Below, in pieces: positions 35,929 to 50,200 of a stretch of 64,000 nucleotides of DNA (within the stretch, counting starts at the first letter, position 1; every line of letters begins with the position of its first letter). The notes beneath the pieces were generated by a model. That model was not told where the DNA came from, searched no databases, and saw only the letters and a program-made list of their open reading frames with translations. The translations under genes were made by a program, and so were the position numbers. Origin of the DNA: Solea solea (taxonomy: Eukaryota > Chordata > Actinopteri > Pleuronectiformes > Soleidae). The stretch is taken from positions 9,298,054 to 9,362,053 of the forward strand of contig NC_081134.1 of NCBI RefSeq assembly GCF_958295425.1. Reading direction: 5' to 3'.

Positions 35929-38900
35929 CTTTGTGTCTCTCTCTTGTCACGATTCATTGTCTTCTATGCCAAGAAAGAAGCTGTTTCACAGTTTTAGCTT
36001 AAAAATAACTTCAGTTATTAAACAAATGTGCTGCACTGTAATAAATCATCACATACCATCATTATTGTCATACTTGTGTACAATAGAGTTTTTTGTTGAT
36101 TTGATTTCACTTATTTTGCACAATAAAACACACAGACATTGCAATGATTAAAAAAATAAATAAAGAATGTAGATACTGGGCAGAAAGTCCATTGGACTGC
36201 ACTGTACACTGTGTGTTATTTATTATATGCCTAAGTGAATCTGGGCTATACAAATCGGGGCAATGGTGGATGAGTAAATTCTCTTTCAACTTGAATCTCA
36301 GGGGTTCAATTCCCAGTCTACATGCCTCTGTTCCCCAGGGGGCGAGACACTTAACCCCCCAAGTTAAGCATGTGAATGGATATGAAAGACGTCGAGTGAA
36401 TGGCAAAAACGGTAGTGAAAAGCAGCTTTGAGTGGTCATCAAGACTAGAGAAGCTCTATATAATTACAGAGCATTTACATGACAAATAGAGCCACTTAGT
36501 TTTGTTTTGACAATTATGGCACATGCCTTTCATTCTGGCAATTTCATTTTTTTTTGCTGTTTTTGCCTCCAAACTTACCAGTTGTTTGCTCCCTCTCCAG
36601 TATATTTGGAGCTTTGGTTTTAGGCATCACTGCCCTCAGTCCTTGCATTCTCATCTGTTTTGTTTGATGCACTTTATCTACCTCCCCCTCCCATGCTGGG
36701 CCCTCCCCTCACTCCCCATCCCTCCCTCCCTCCACCGCATGCACCACTGTGTCCTAACATCCACCTATCTTCTACTTTTTCTTTTACGTTCCTTTGGAAC
36801 TGTTTCACATTCCTGGCAGCTCTCCTCTCCACAGTCACTGTTGTGGCACTGCATAATTGATGCCGGACTGTTATTTGTCAGTGCGGTGGTAGGGAATGAC
36901 AATTATAGGAAAAGTAACAGGGAGATGCTCCATTATAAAACAAGATTATTTCTGTGATGGTCAAACTTAAATGTAAGATGCAATGCACTGCCTTGTAGAC
37001 AACTTAATATGCTACTGTACATGACATGATGCATAACTCTGCAGCACAGGGAGGAGATGATCTGAGACAAATGGAAAGATGCTCTCAAAAAAGTGGAATA
37101 ATGGAGAAATGGAAGGAGCAATAATGTCAATACATTAGTATGCTGCCTGAACACTTGTAGTGTGTTTAGTGCACTCAGCATGTTTGCTGAGTGGTCTATA
37201 AGTGGCAGACCATGAGCTCTACCTGACAGAAAGAGCTTTAAGGAGATAAAGTGCAGCTAAACACTAAAATTAGGCCATTAGAAAAAGAGAAGGTAGAATT
37301 TACATGTTTGCGATAAAGGCAACGTTCAGTGTCTCTGCTCTTGCTTTCTTTTTGCGCTTCCTTTTGTTTTCCTGTCCCAAAGTAAGGTTTCGTCACTGCC
37401 AACTCGTCTTTCATCATAAAACATAGACATTCACTCAGTTGATATTGACTCTTAAAGTGAGTAAACACAATGTCAGCTATAAAAAGAATCAAGTCATAGA
37501 TGTGTCTTTCACACAACAAAAAACGTGCGACTTCATAAGGTTCTATTTTTTAAATCCCCATCTGACTATTGAGATCTGACAGTATGAGTTTTTTTTCCCC
37601 CACATGAAAAGCTTAATTAAATGCACTGTAACGTTCTGAGCACTGAGGTATGAAAAGCAAATGGGTTTAAAGTGAGGACATTTCCTAGTCCCTTACCCTA
37701 ACTAAATGCCTAACCCTAACCCTATGGACCGTTCTCTAAAGGTTGTATGAAGGTTGTAGAAAAGTAACGCTAGGGAAATGTTCTGGGAACCAAAAGAGAC
37801 TGTTCTCTAAAGGTTGCATAAAGGTTGTGACAAAGTAACGTTCTGGGAATCGAACCAAACTTTCTATATCAACCACAGGAGAACCTATAGGTGGGAACCT
37901 TCAGGAAACATTCACACAACCAAAAGGTAACGTTCCCAGAAGGTTCTTTGAACCAAAAATTGTTAGCTGGGTCCATCTCGAGGTGGCAAGAACAAGAACA
38001 ATGTTATTTCTGACCAGGACATTTCTTACTTCATAAGAAACTCAAAGGCAGAACGACTGATAACATCTCTGCATTAACCACGCCCACTTCAAATTTCTGA
38101 CCAATCACGCAATAGTTAGACTGTCGGACAGTTCTGCCCAGATGATGCGTCAAGAACAAGCTGCAAGAAAATACTGACGTCATTCTTTTCTCACAGCGCT
38201 GGGAGAGAGAACATGTACAGGCCTTTAACCTAAACCCAGTTCTTACCATAGCCCCAAAATGCACCCTCAAAAAGCTCCTGTCATTGGTGACAGAACGTGA
38301 GGACCAAACAAAAATGTCCTATGGTTTTTTTTTGTGGTTTGTGGTCCTCACAAAGATGCAAGAACACACAAACACAGAGAGAGGAAGAGAGCGAGAGAGC
38401 GAGAGAGAAAGAGAGAGGGGGGAGGGGGGTGGGGTAGACCATCCAGTTAATCTCCTGAGAGACAAAGCGAGTCTTCTAATCAACACAGGACAGAGAGGAA
38501 CAAGCAGTGGCACAACAAACATGGTAACAGCAGGCCGATAAGGCAGATAAGTGTAGATGCTGCAAAGACAAACAAACAGAGAGGGAGGATTTGTGCGTTT
38601 CCTACATTCAGTCCTTGTAATCGGAGTCAGACATAAAGGATCAACAGCAGAGGTCTGCGGGTGTTTCGTGATGCATAACAGGAGAAACTTTACCTGTGAC
38701 TCAAGACACATGATTCACCACCATGCACTGCCTCTTAGTCTCGAGCCTCAGAAAACCACACCTCTCAACCTTCTGTTCAATAGATTTTTTCCCCTATTCG
38801 CTCTATACAAAGGCCCTGCTGGGAGTAAATAACAGCACATTTGTAAGGATTGAGATCAATGCCATGACACGTAAACACTTGATCATTTTCTTACTACGCC

Positions 38901-41900
38901 GGGAAAACACAGGAACACGTTCAAATTAAAAAAGGGCAAGAAATAAAATATGACTTTATCTTCTTATTCTTCTTTGCGTTACGTAACCTTTTTCCAGTGT
39001 TTGTCGTGTCTCCTCCGCTTCACGACTGTGCCTGACACTTTCCTGGTATCTTTGGCTTGCAAAGACACGAGAAGTGTGTAGGAACTTGTGGGATTCTGAG
39101 GAAATATCTTTTGGATAGCTGGATTGTACCGACTGGGAGAGTGAATAATGTCCATGTAAAGCGGGGCGATCCATCCTTGAGTCCATAACACAGGCTGAAA
39201 GAGCGAGGGAAATGGATGTGCTGTTATTGCATGAGTGTGTTTACACATACACCAAGGTTCTTGGCAGTGACATTCCTTCACAGTGTTCAATCGACACGGA
39301 AAATAGAAGCCTCCTTCTCCATCACCCCCTCTTTGCCACCTTTCCTTCACCCTTGTCTGCCGCTCCCCTCTCGGGGTGAGAATAGCAAAATCAATAGAGC
39401 TAAATGGAGTTGCCAAGGAAGCCAAGTAAGTGTCCTTGCTAAGTGCTGGAGGAACAAGGACAGTAAGAAGCAGCTGTGACAGCCTATAGTCACTTTTTTT
39501 TTCCTATTTGTTCTTTCAAACTTAAACCCTTTTCTCGTTACTAAGCACTAAGTAATAGAGCAGCTCACATCCTTCGTTTAGCCCATGTCTGCTCTAGTTA
39601 TTAATGCACAACAAAGGAGTCAAATATAATTTAAAAGAGATGTAATATCTGACAAACTAACATAAAAGCAGTGGGTTCAAAAGAAAAAGCTCAAAATGGT
39701 GTTCGTCACCGAGGTAGAAACTCAACGATATGTGTTTTTATTAAATCCAGATCCAGACAATTAGTTGTGATTTATTTAAAAATACTTTTTTTTTATAAAG
39801 AAATAAAATCAAAGAACATGAAAAATTGCTCTTTTGTTACTGGTTTGATTGAGAGACTACATAAGCAACAATTACATATTGTGTGTTTAAAACTGTATTT
39901 TATAAAGGCTGACATTAAAATGATTAGACACCAGCTGTGAGGAATTATTTTTGTACTGACTTCACATTTTACTTTTTAAAATCATCTTTTAAATCATCTA
40001 TTGTGATATATAAATATCTCTAAATATGTTTGTTGCCAAGAATCACAATGAATAAATACAATACTACTAAGTTTAATACCTTAAAATAATGATATAGCAT
40101 AGGATAAAAAAAAATCAACTTTTAACAATCAATGCTGGGCTTTTTTTTTCTAAATCCTTTTAGAATTCAGTGTGCATTTGTGCATATTTACATATATTTC
40201 CACAGGTATTTTATGTCCCTAGAAAAAAGTTTATTATCTACTGGAGTGATCTAACATAGGATCAACTACCTTTCATAATCAGTGCTAGCCTCTCTTTTAA
40301 ATCATTTTGGGATTCAGTGTGCACAAAGTGTCACATTATGTGACACTTAAAATTTTTTGTTATAGTCTAAACTGCTTCAGAGCTGTAAAGTGTTTACAAG
40401 GGTAGCTTTTATATTTGGAAAGCAATGTAAACACAAAGAGAAAAAAAAAATCATTATTCATGTTTGTATTAAACTGCAGTCTTGATTTTCTACTATGACA
40501 GGGATGGCATGTGACATGCCCGTGTCACATGCGCCGAAACATTGGCCGTATTTCTGAAAAACGTACACAGTCTGCGTGTTTGTTATTTCTCAGAATAACC
40601 CAGGGCACAGTCAGAATACTTTATCACTCCTTGGGGTGCATTCCAGTCTATCCGTTCAGAGTGTTTGACCCTCTGAGGAATGAATTAAATGCAGGATTTT
40701 TTTCCCCCAAAGGACAAACTGTTTTGTAAAAGAGCAGCAATTCAGTCCATGCCCACGGCAGTCTCTCTCTAGCTGCCACTCTTAAAGAGATCCATTGTCT
40801 TGTTAGGCCACCTCCAGGCTCCAACTGAGGCTTTAAGATGTTTGCGCATCACGACCCAATAAGTCAACGTAACCGTATCTGTGGGGAGTGATTAGATAGG
40901 AGCATGGGCGCTAAAACTAAACCGTTTGTATTGTGACGCAATAAACATTTGACCGCTCAAACTTGTGCTTGTGAGATTGTGTCTGTGAACTCTCACACTG
41001 CAGGATAAATTGGCCAGATAATCTGTTCAGAATGAACCGATCAGGTAGCGTTCCTGTATTTGAGCAAATTGAGCTATAAATTGCTCCAATCATTCAGAGC
41101 CGCAGACATGACAAGGGGAAAAAAAAATCTTTATTTCGTGGCCACAAAATAGGTATAACATGTGCACGAAATACTAATCTGTGAGTTTCCCGTCACCAAC
41201 TTGGACAGCTGGTAAAGCAAATGGAGCGCACCCTCGCTTGAAACTAAAGTAAGGTTAGATGGAAAGATATTCACATATTGAAACTGCCGCGATCAACAAC
41301 ATTTAAACTAAACATTGTTGAAGAACATGCTTGAAGACATATTTTGAATAGAATGATGACACTGCACTATTATTTATTAATAATAAATATTCACAAAAAT
41401 GATATAAAAGCATGTTTTCAAACTGCGTGGTGTAGTACCATGTACAGTACCACTGTGACATTTACAGTTTAATGACACTACAATATATTATAGTGAAGTT
41501 ATTGACACAATTTGACAATTATTACTGATAAATAGTCACATAAATTATATAAAAGCATATTTTTTCACACTGAGTGGTGCAGAATAATCCGAAAGGAAAC
41601 ATGTGAGGTGTGAGGTGAGTTGAATGGCAGTAAGCTGTATCATGGTGTAGTATATTTTTCAGGTGTTGCACTTTGTAGACGATCCCTGGCCTCCAGTCTC
41701 ACTGAAGACTGCCCATAGAGATCAACGTGGTTTCTGCACCTCGGAAGACAACTCATTTTTGATAAAAAATGGGGTTGTAGCTTGTTGTCCAAGTATGTCT
41801 TGCATGTGTTTCAACAAAGTTTTTGTTTAAATGGTATTGATCGTGGAAGTTTGAATCTCTGAATATCTTTTCTAACTTTACTTAACTTCGGTAATGATGA

Positions 41901-43564
41901 TTCGTTGCAATGCCAAGGCTTTTGAGAACATCTTTGTAACTCATTCCCAACCTAAAATAAAACTCAATCACACTATCACTGTCCATCGTGCAGCTTCAGC
42001 CCTCAAGGTAATTCATCAGAATTATTATAAAAAAATTAATTAGTATTTCGTGCACACATTATACCAATTTCGTGGCCACAATTTATAGTCTTTTTCCCCC
42101 CATGCCATGTCTGGGGCACCGTACAATTATCCTCAGCCTTACTCTGCACATTTGTACTCCTGTGATGTCAATTCTCTATTTTCTCTTCACAAGTGATTTG
42201 TACTAATGAGGAACTCAACAAATTCTCTTCGCCTACACTGCTCGTGTCTTCTGTGACTCTATAAGATCCAACTAAAGGAGCAAAACGGGGTTCCCAGTTT
42301 CTGCTGTTAGGGAGAGAGTGGGAGAAAATGAGTGACAGAGTCCGAGAATGAGAGTAAGACAATGAGAGAATGAAAAGAAGCCGAACGAGTAAAGAAATAC
42401 AACACTGTCTCGGGGTTGTTTGCCAAGAAAACACAACCTCTAAAGGCCTCAGGAGAGAAGGGCACTGGAATGAGAAAAACACTTTTCAATCTACCTTTAA
42501 CCCAGAATAAATAAACCTTCCTGCTTGGGCAAAGTACACATGAAAAAAAAAAAAAATCCATTTTGTTGTACCTGTGACTCCCAACAAACAGCTCTCCGGC
42601 TGAAAGGTACACATCAGCATCAAGCGAGACAGTGACAAGAAAACACAGAGTGATTTTTGCATGCAAACATGAGATAAAACTCCAAAGTTAAAGTCGTCGG
42701 CACCAGGTGACGCATATGTAAATGCACGCTCACATTATGCATGAGCAAGACACAGGGAAAAAACACAAATACAAATCTCCTCTCATCTGCTGGTGAGAGT
42801 TTGCAGTAACTGTGAAGCATTTTCTAATAATGTCAGCGTGAGGCAGATAAATAATGTATGTTGTTGTATCCCAAGGGCAAACATTTAGATTATATTTACA
42901 TCTACTTTTTAGTATAAGTGACCTGGGGAGACTTTGAAAAAGGGGAGAAATCTGTACCAGCAAGTTCATTAGATTATCATCACTATCATTAATGATTTTA
43001 TTTCTTTTATCAGTAAGATTTTCCCCCTTGAATATAGATTTTCTTCTGTCTGTGCAAACATTTATCTTACTGATGTCTCCTTCAACAACACAGTCGCTGG
43101 TCTGGACGCACACTTTGATATCTTTAAAGGCATTTCACTGTCACACATCGAGTTTGAATTTTTACATTTAGGGTTGGCATGATTCGCTGGAAGAAAATAC
43201 ATTATTATACATAGCTATTTTTAAGTTAAAGGATCCTCATACAGGGCATGTATTCATTTTAAGGGCTTTCTACAAAACTGAAAACAGCGTAAGCATCATC
43301 GCAAATTAGTGCAACAACTTCCCAGAAGCATGACAGGTAATCGAGATATGCTGCTGGGTGAGCAATTACCCATAACTAAACAGAATTTCCACTTTGAGTC
43401 TAACCTGTTATCTCCCGCAGGAAGCAAAAACTAAGTGATGGACGGCCTTCATTAATTAGGACAGTGCCTCTCCCTTCACCATGCAAATAATGACAGGCCT
43501 GCCAGCTACTGCTGAACATCACCATGAATTTATGTTCGCACTCAAATTGGACATAGACCAGGTC

Positions 43565-43595
<31 letters not shown>

Positions 43596-46500
43596 GTCTG
43601 GTTTCCGTGACATTACATTAGATTCATTTCCTGGAGACCTACTCAAACCATAACCATTACTACTGGTCTAACCCTAACTAACTAACCTTGATCTAACGCT
43701 GACCTCGGCCTTATGGGGACGTGCTTTTTGTCCCCATACTGTGACTGCGTGGAGAGATTTTGGTCCCCGCAACATGAGTAATACCTGGAACACACACACA
43801 CACACCCACACCGCTCACCTGCTCCAGTTTCCAGTGGAACTCTGCAGGTCTGAAAGTGTCGACCAGAGTGAAATCTCTCCTGAGCAGAAACACCAAGCGG
43901 CAGTTGTGCACATACAGAGAGTAATGGTGGCGGTTCATCTCTGCAACACAGAGACAAACACGGGTTACACAATGGTTAAATAGAGTTCTACAGTCCATGG
44001 GACGAAGCAATATGGCCTATAAATAATATTATGTTGACATTTTTAGGTCCCAACATTTTAGGCTATGTCCCAAAATAAGCTGGACACAGGCTGTTTTCCT
44101 TTTATAGGTTTGTGCTTCTCACAGGACAATGATGATGACGATGATACACTGTAAATACTTTGACTTACTATAGAATCAACGAGATTATCTACCCTAGAAA
44201 ATACATTTCTGTACTATTTTCCTATTATTACATACTTTACATAATTTCTGATGATATCTGGTGTATATTTGTTTAACTGTTTATAAATGATAGATGATTT
44301 CCAATTGACTGAATAATACAATCATACATATCATAATACTTGACTAAATGCCTCAATATTGGTCCTTTTCAGCCACGGCAAGACATCACAGATGTCATAT
44401 CACAATATATGATGATATCCAATATCAGTTGTACATGATATTAATCACAAGGTTATTTTATCCACCAGGAGGACACTTGGTTTTTTTCCCCTGACACCAG
44501 TAAGAACTGTCACACTGAACCCAGCTGCAGCACAAACACACGTATGTATCGTGAGAGAAAATCTCTGAATTTTACAGTATTTGGGAGAACTTTAGGGAAT
44601 ATATCAAAAATGGTGATGTACAGTAGAAGAGGCTCTGAAAATATGACTGTGCTTGGGAAACATACTGTGTCACGACATATTGTGAAGATATGAATCGTGA
44701 GGGTATTCCATTCTTAACCCCTGTGAGTTTTGTTTTATCATTTTTATTTTGAAAAATTGATATAAATATTGAACCAAAAAAACAGCAGCAGCTTTACAAA
44801 GGTGACAAATGAAATGATCCTTTGTCTCTTACAGAAATACTGATTTCTATGGATTTTAAACGTATTGCTAATGTAAGTACACTACTCAGAAATGTAGAAA
44901 TACTTATTTTAAGGAGATATTGGTCATGCAGTGTCTGTCGCTGGGGTCTTTGCGGTCGCCTAATCAATTTCCTGTATGTTCTATTTTATCATCTCCAGAT
45001 TCATTTTGCACAAGAAATTAGTTTTTGATTGTGAACTAGATATCATTCCATGTCAAAACACTTTTATTTTGAAATCATATCTATGTATTCAAGATGATAT
45101 CACTAACTTTTATGGAAATGTTGCTTTTTTCCCTAAAACACATTTCGTTTTCTTTCTTTTTCAGTTGACCGGCCCCCTAGTGACCAGACTAAATGCTCAG
45201 AGGCCCCCAAGTAATTTGAGGTTTGAGAGCCCTGGTCTATTGCGTGTCCTCTTTGCAAGGAACTCAAAGTATAGAAGTTTTACATTTTATTGCAAGGGCC
45301 CTAAAGTGAAAGTAAAAGTTTTAGTACTTTCACAGTAAAAGCACATTGCTGCTTAAATATGGGAAAATTAAAGTTCAAACAAAACACTGATGACAAATTT
45401 GGTTGTTGTTGTTGTTGTGCATGTTAACAGAAGTGACATCATTTCCTCACCAGTCTTGTCAGAGTTGCACAGTAAGGTTTCCTTCTCAGCTCTGAGGCCT
45501 GGACTGGGCCCATGTTTCATCCAGGTTGCTATGGTGAACTGGTCTGTTAGATTCTGGGGCACCACATGATCCGGAACATTGGCAGCCTGGCGCCCGTCAA
45601 ACCTGTAGATCAGGTCGCTGTCTCGTCCGCTGTCGGTCAGCAGAGTCACTGTCCAGTTCGTGGAAAGGCTGGGGGCCGGGAGAAGGTCAGTGCTGCCAGA
45701 TGCTGCACCTGCATGTGCCAATCATAAGACAAGACGCCGTCAAAACACCTCCACGGAAAATAAACCTGTACAGGAGCTGCTTCCTAACACTGTATGTGAG
45801 TTCACGCCCCTGCGTAGCCTGTGTATGTCAGATATCTGGTTTAATGAAGGATATCTATAAATAAGTATATGTATTTGGGGTAACACGTGGCATATAGAAA
45901 AGGTTCTTAAAATAATCTGTTCCCACTTCCAAAAATAGAGAGAGAAATAAGCGGTCTATTATGTACATTCTACATTCTATTTTAACTGTTTTTTAGTCTA
46001 GTGTTATTATCTTTATATATTGTACTTTTTTTGGTAATGCATGTTTATTATTTATTATCTTTATCTTTACTGTCTTTGCTGCTATAACAATGTTTATTTC
46101 CCCACTGCGGGACAAATAAAGGACTATTCTTATCTTATCTTATCTTAAATGTGACTGACATTACATTTTAGTGTTGAAAATGATCAGTGAGCACAAAACA
46201 AAAAACAAAACCTCTTCAAAGTTATTTTTCAGCATGAGGGAGAGGGCTGTGTATGGTTCTGAGGCCCCTGTTTGTTAAATGGATAGATTGTTAAATTGCC
46301 AATATGTCTTGTTTCTTCAGACTTCAATCATCCAATCCAATAAACGACACCAAACAATAGCAGAAGGAGCTGTTTGGCATTGGCAAAAAGAAGCATAGTT
46401 ACAAAAAAAAGAATCGATCAAACACAAATTTCCTTAGCTTTTGTGCTGTTTATTACAGTGCTAAAGTCTCAATGGGTAGTAGTAAAACATGTCACAGTTT

Positions 46501-47255
46501 GATACGACGTTTGGAACTCGATTTAGAATAAAAAAATGTCATTCTCTCAGGATTAAAATGGAACATTGGAAACTGGCACATTAATATCCAAGAGAGGTTG
46601 ACAGTAATTTCTTCTTTGAATACATTTTTTTTCCTTACTTCTCATTATTATTTCTCCTCTTTGCTCCCTCAAAGCCTGACACTCACCTCGCTTCTTTAAC
46701 ACGGCATTTTCATGACCTCACTTTTTCTCACTTCTTTGTCCTCACCGCAGAGTTTTTGCAGAGACTTTTCAGAGTATGTTTCACGGTCGCAGCCTTTCCC
46801 GATGTGATTGGTCTGCAGCTCCACCATGGCCCTCATACCGGACAGAGGACCACCACAGGTTTCCAGGTGCATCTTGGGGAACAGCTGCTTGCTCCCAGTC
46901 CCTGGTTCATAGTCCACACGTTTGCTCCAACCTTTACGGATTCAAATGTGGTCAGTGCTTTGAAGATAGTATTTTGTTATCAAAATTGTGTTGTGCATTG
47001 TGCAAACGCACACAGACACACACGACACACAATTGCATAAAAACTGTCTCATAACAATGAAAAACACCTGAGACATCTGTTTCTAACCTGTGGCTGCTGT
47101 GTGCTTCCATATTTCTCCGTTTAACAAGGGTTTGTTGTTTCCTGCCCATAAATAATTAAACTTTCACTTTGGAGCAACACTTACTGTGATAGATGGATGG
47201 ATGGATGGATGGATGGATGGATGGATGGATGGATGGATGGATGGATGGATGGATG

Positions 47256-47294
<39 letters not shown>

Positions 47295-50200
47295 GTAGGT
47301 CATTAAATGATTGTGACCATTCAAGTTCATGTGTGTGTGTGGGGGGGGGCATGCCCACAGAATATAATATGAAGTTTCCTGTAAAAAAAATAAATAAACA
47401 TTCAAAAAGAAAAATGGTGTGTAAATAAATATATAAATAAGCAGAATGTGAGGTGGAGCAAGACATATTTAGCCTCCGCTCGTGTCAAGGAGCCCTCTCT
47501 CTAAAATAAAAAAGCGGCAGCAGATGGAGGCACTGCTGACCTTTACATACAGATGATAAATGAGGTTATGTGTGGACTTGATATTTGTGTGCATCAGTGC
47601 ATTATGTTTTATTCATGGCTCCAGGCTACGAGAGGTTAATGGTTTTACAAGTGGATTATGCAGCCTGGTCCTCTTTTATGAGTCAAAATGCAAAGTATCA
47701 TGCAACATTGATGAAGATGCGAGCAGGGTACGATAGCATGTGTCATCAGCCAGTATCTTGAACTTTCAAGATCCAGCTCAATTGATCGCAGCTCCTTTAC
47801 AGATCAAAAATGAATATGCGTTCCTTCCACTCTTAGAAACACTTTCTTCCCGTTTACTGAAATCAACTGCCCCGGATCGCTTCATGATGATGACATTTAT
47901 AAAATGTTTGTATGCCATTTCACAACAATTTTCCTCAACCCATGTTACTCTGTCTAACAGTCCCTCTATTCCTCTGTGACGTATACTGACATTTTCACGT
48001 CCCTAAAGCCTAAACAACTGGTCTTCATGACATTTTCAATACACGGTCTCTTTGGACTGATGGATCTTGTCTGTCATCTCTGTTAAGGCCTGGTCACGTG
48101 TGATTTTCTTTCCTGATAAGAGCACAATTTGTAGGATGCACTCAGACACAAAGATGGCCACCTTGTTATTATATTATCAAACTGTCATGTGTGCAGTTAT
48201 ACCACTTACACCAAGTGGAATTTAAATGATGTTTTATCCCCTGAACTATAGGGGACGGGCTGATATAAGGTCATGACATACTGTACATTATGTCTTTATC
48301 AAATATTTTTGCCCATTTAGCTTTTATTGTTTGAATATCTGTCTAAACATTGAAGAGAAGGTTTGCTCACTTAGGCTGTTTTAGGTTTTCTCCTCCTCTT
48401 TCACCTTTCAGGCGACACATTCTGCACTTCTGCTCTAACCTGATATATGAATGTTTGTTGCATAAATACAGGAACACTTTATATCACAGTACAGTAAGAA
48501 TATGGCAATAGTATGTTTGTAAATAATTTGAGATAGAAAGTCACATTATTTGCTTGTCTGCTTTAATTTACATAAGTTAAGTTGCATCTTTGCATAGAAT
48601 GTGTGATATAAAGCATTTTATCTCTATGGTAATCAATACGTGATATCTTAGTAATAACAACAGAAAGTGTGTATATATAAAATATAAAAGAGGAGGAATT
48701 TCAAGAGAGCAGAGGAGAGAGGGGGAAGATAATGGAGGAGAGAGGGTGAAAATGACGGAGGAGAGAATGTTGGAAGGACGGTTTCATTGATGCCGACTAC
48801 ATCCTAATCTCAGTCGCCTGTTAGAAAGCACTCAACACTATCACAACAATCATGCTGGTGGGCAAGTCGGATATTGACATTTTTTATTTTGTATTTCCAG
48901 GGTTAAAGGCACCTAATATGGACTCAAGCTTAAAGAAAAGAGAGTGAGGGACAGTGTGCATAAAAAGTATTAGAATGAGATTGGCACATCTAAAATGCTA
49001 CGTTGTCTTTATATATAGTGTAATAACAAATATTCATATTTAAATAGCAAGAGTGTGTTAGAGCATTTCTATTTTGCAAAGTCTAATAACAAGGTTCACA
49101 ATAAAGTGCTGGGCTAATAAATAAATACAGATGTAATTCAGCTGCCTTCACATGTCAACCTTCTTTTGGAAGATCACATTTCACTTTAGTGACTGAATAA
49201 GATAAGAAAAGATTTATTCTGGTCAACCCATATTCTAGCCACACTTTTTTAAGACTGCAAGAATACATTTCTTTATCTTTCTTATTCTTTCCGATTCCCC
49301 CCCCCCCCCCCCCGTCCAGCTTTATCTTTCTCTGTCTTCTGCTTTCATTCCTGACTCTTGAGATGCTGCAGTGCTGACAGGTGGAGCAGCAGGGGAGACG
49401 GACTGGCTCGAATGCCAAGTTTGCTGGCATGTTATATCTCAAGTCAGCTTTCCCTTTGGAGCTTTCTGTCAGGTCTTCTGATTTCCTCAAGAGACATTCC
49501 CTCTAAAATGAAAGCGCTCCCTCAAGGCGGGGGAAATGTACAAAAACTGCACTGAACTTCCTGCTTCAAATGTGAGGGTGTTACTTAATATTGAAGCACA
49601 TTTTAAACAATATGTCAGTGCAATTTATACTGACATAGAAACACATGCATTTCTGTCAAATGCTCCAATGTAAACTAAAGCAACACAATGTAGGATTTTA
49701 ACTTTCAAATAATGGTGGCACCAAGTAACTTCTGGTGCTACTTTATGGCATACACTGCATACTCGACAGCAAATCCTACATTGTGTGACACTCTCGAAAT
49801 ATCTCAGCCCATTTAAAAAAAAAAAAAAAAAAAAAAAAGATTCTGACCTTGCCATCCAGGTTTGCAGACAGGCTTGACATCAATATGCACGGCCACGTCC
49901 TCCTTTGCTCTTTTCTGACCACAGTCAAAGGCCGTAACCATAATCTTGTAGCTCTGCAGCTTGTCATAGCTCAGTCGCTCTGTATTTCTGATGTTGCCTG
50001 AAGAGAGAGAAAAACAGAAAGTAAATATACTTAATAATATTAGCCACTGATGGAGAGGAATCAACTGCCACGTTTGTTGAGTGGTAATAAACTGGGAAAC
50101 ACTTTGAAATAAAGAAGTAATACTTACCATGTAGTTACTGTACTGTAATGTAAACAGTATGGTAATAATATTGGTATAAGGAAGTAATATTGTTTTATAA

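Noticed and set aside
37691..37728. TAACCCTAACCC runs resembling telomere repeats (also near 35705 and 52190)
   Set aside because: Only two or three imperfect units occur, always within the CA-flanked repeat families. This is not an interstitial telomere array.
45160..45235. GGTTTGAGAGCCCTG, similar to another hAT-type terminus
   Set aside because: Only one end is visible and the expected duplication (GTCTATTG) was not seen upstream. Left unassigned.
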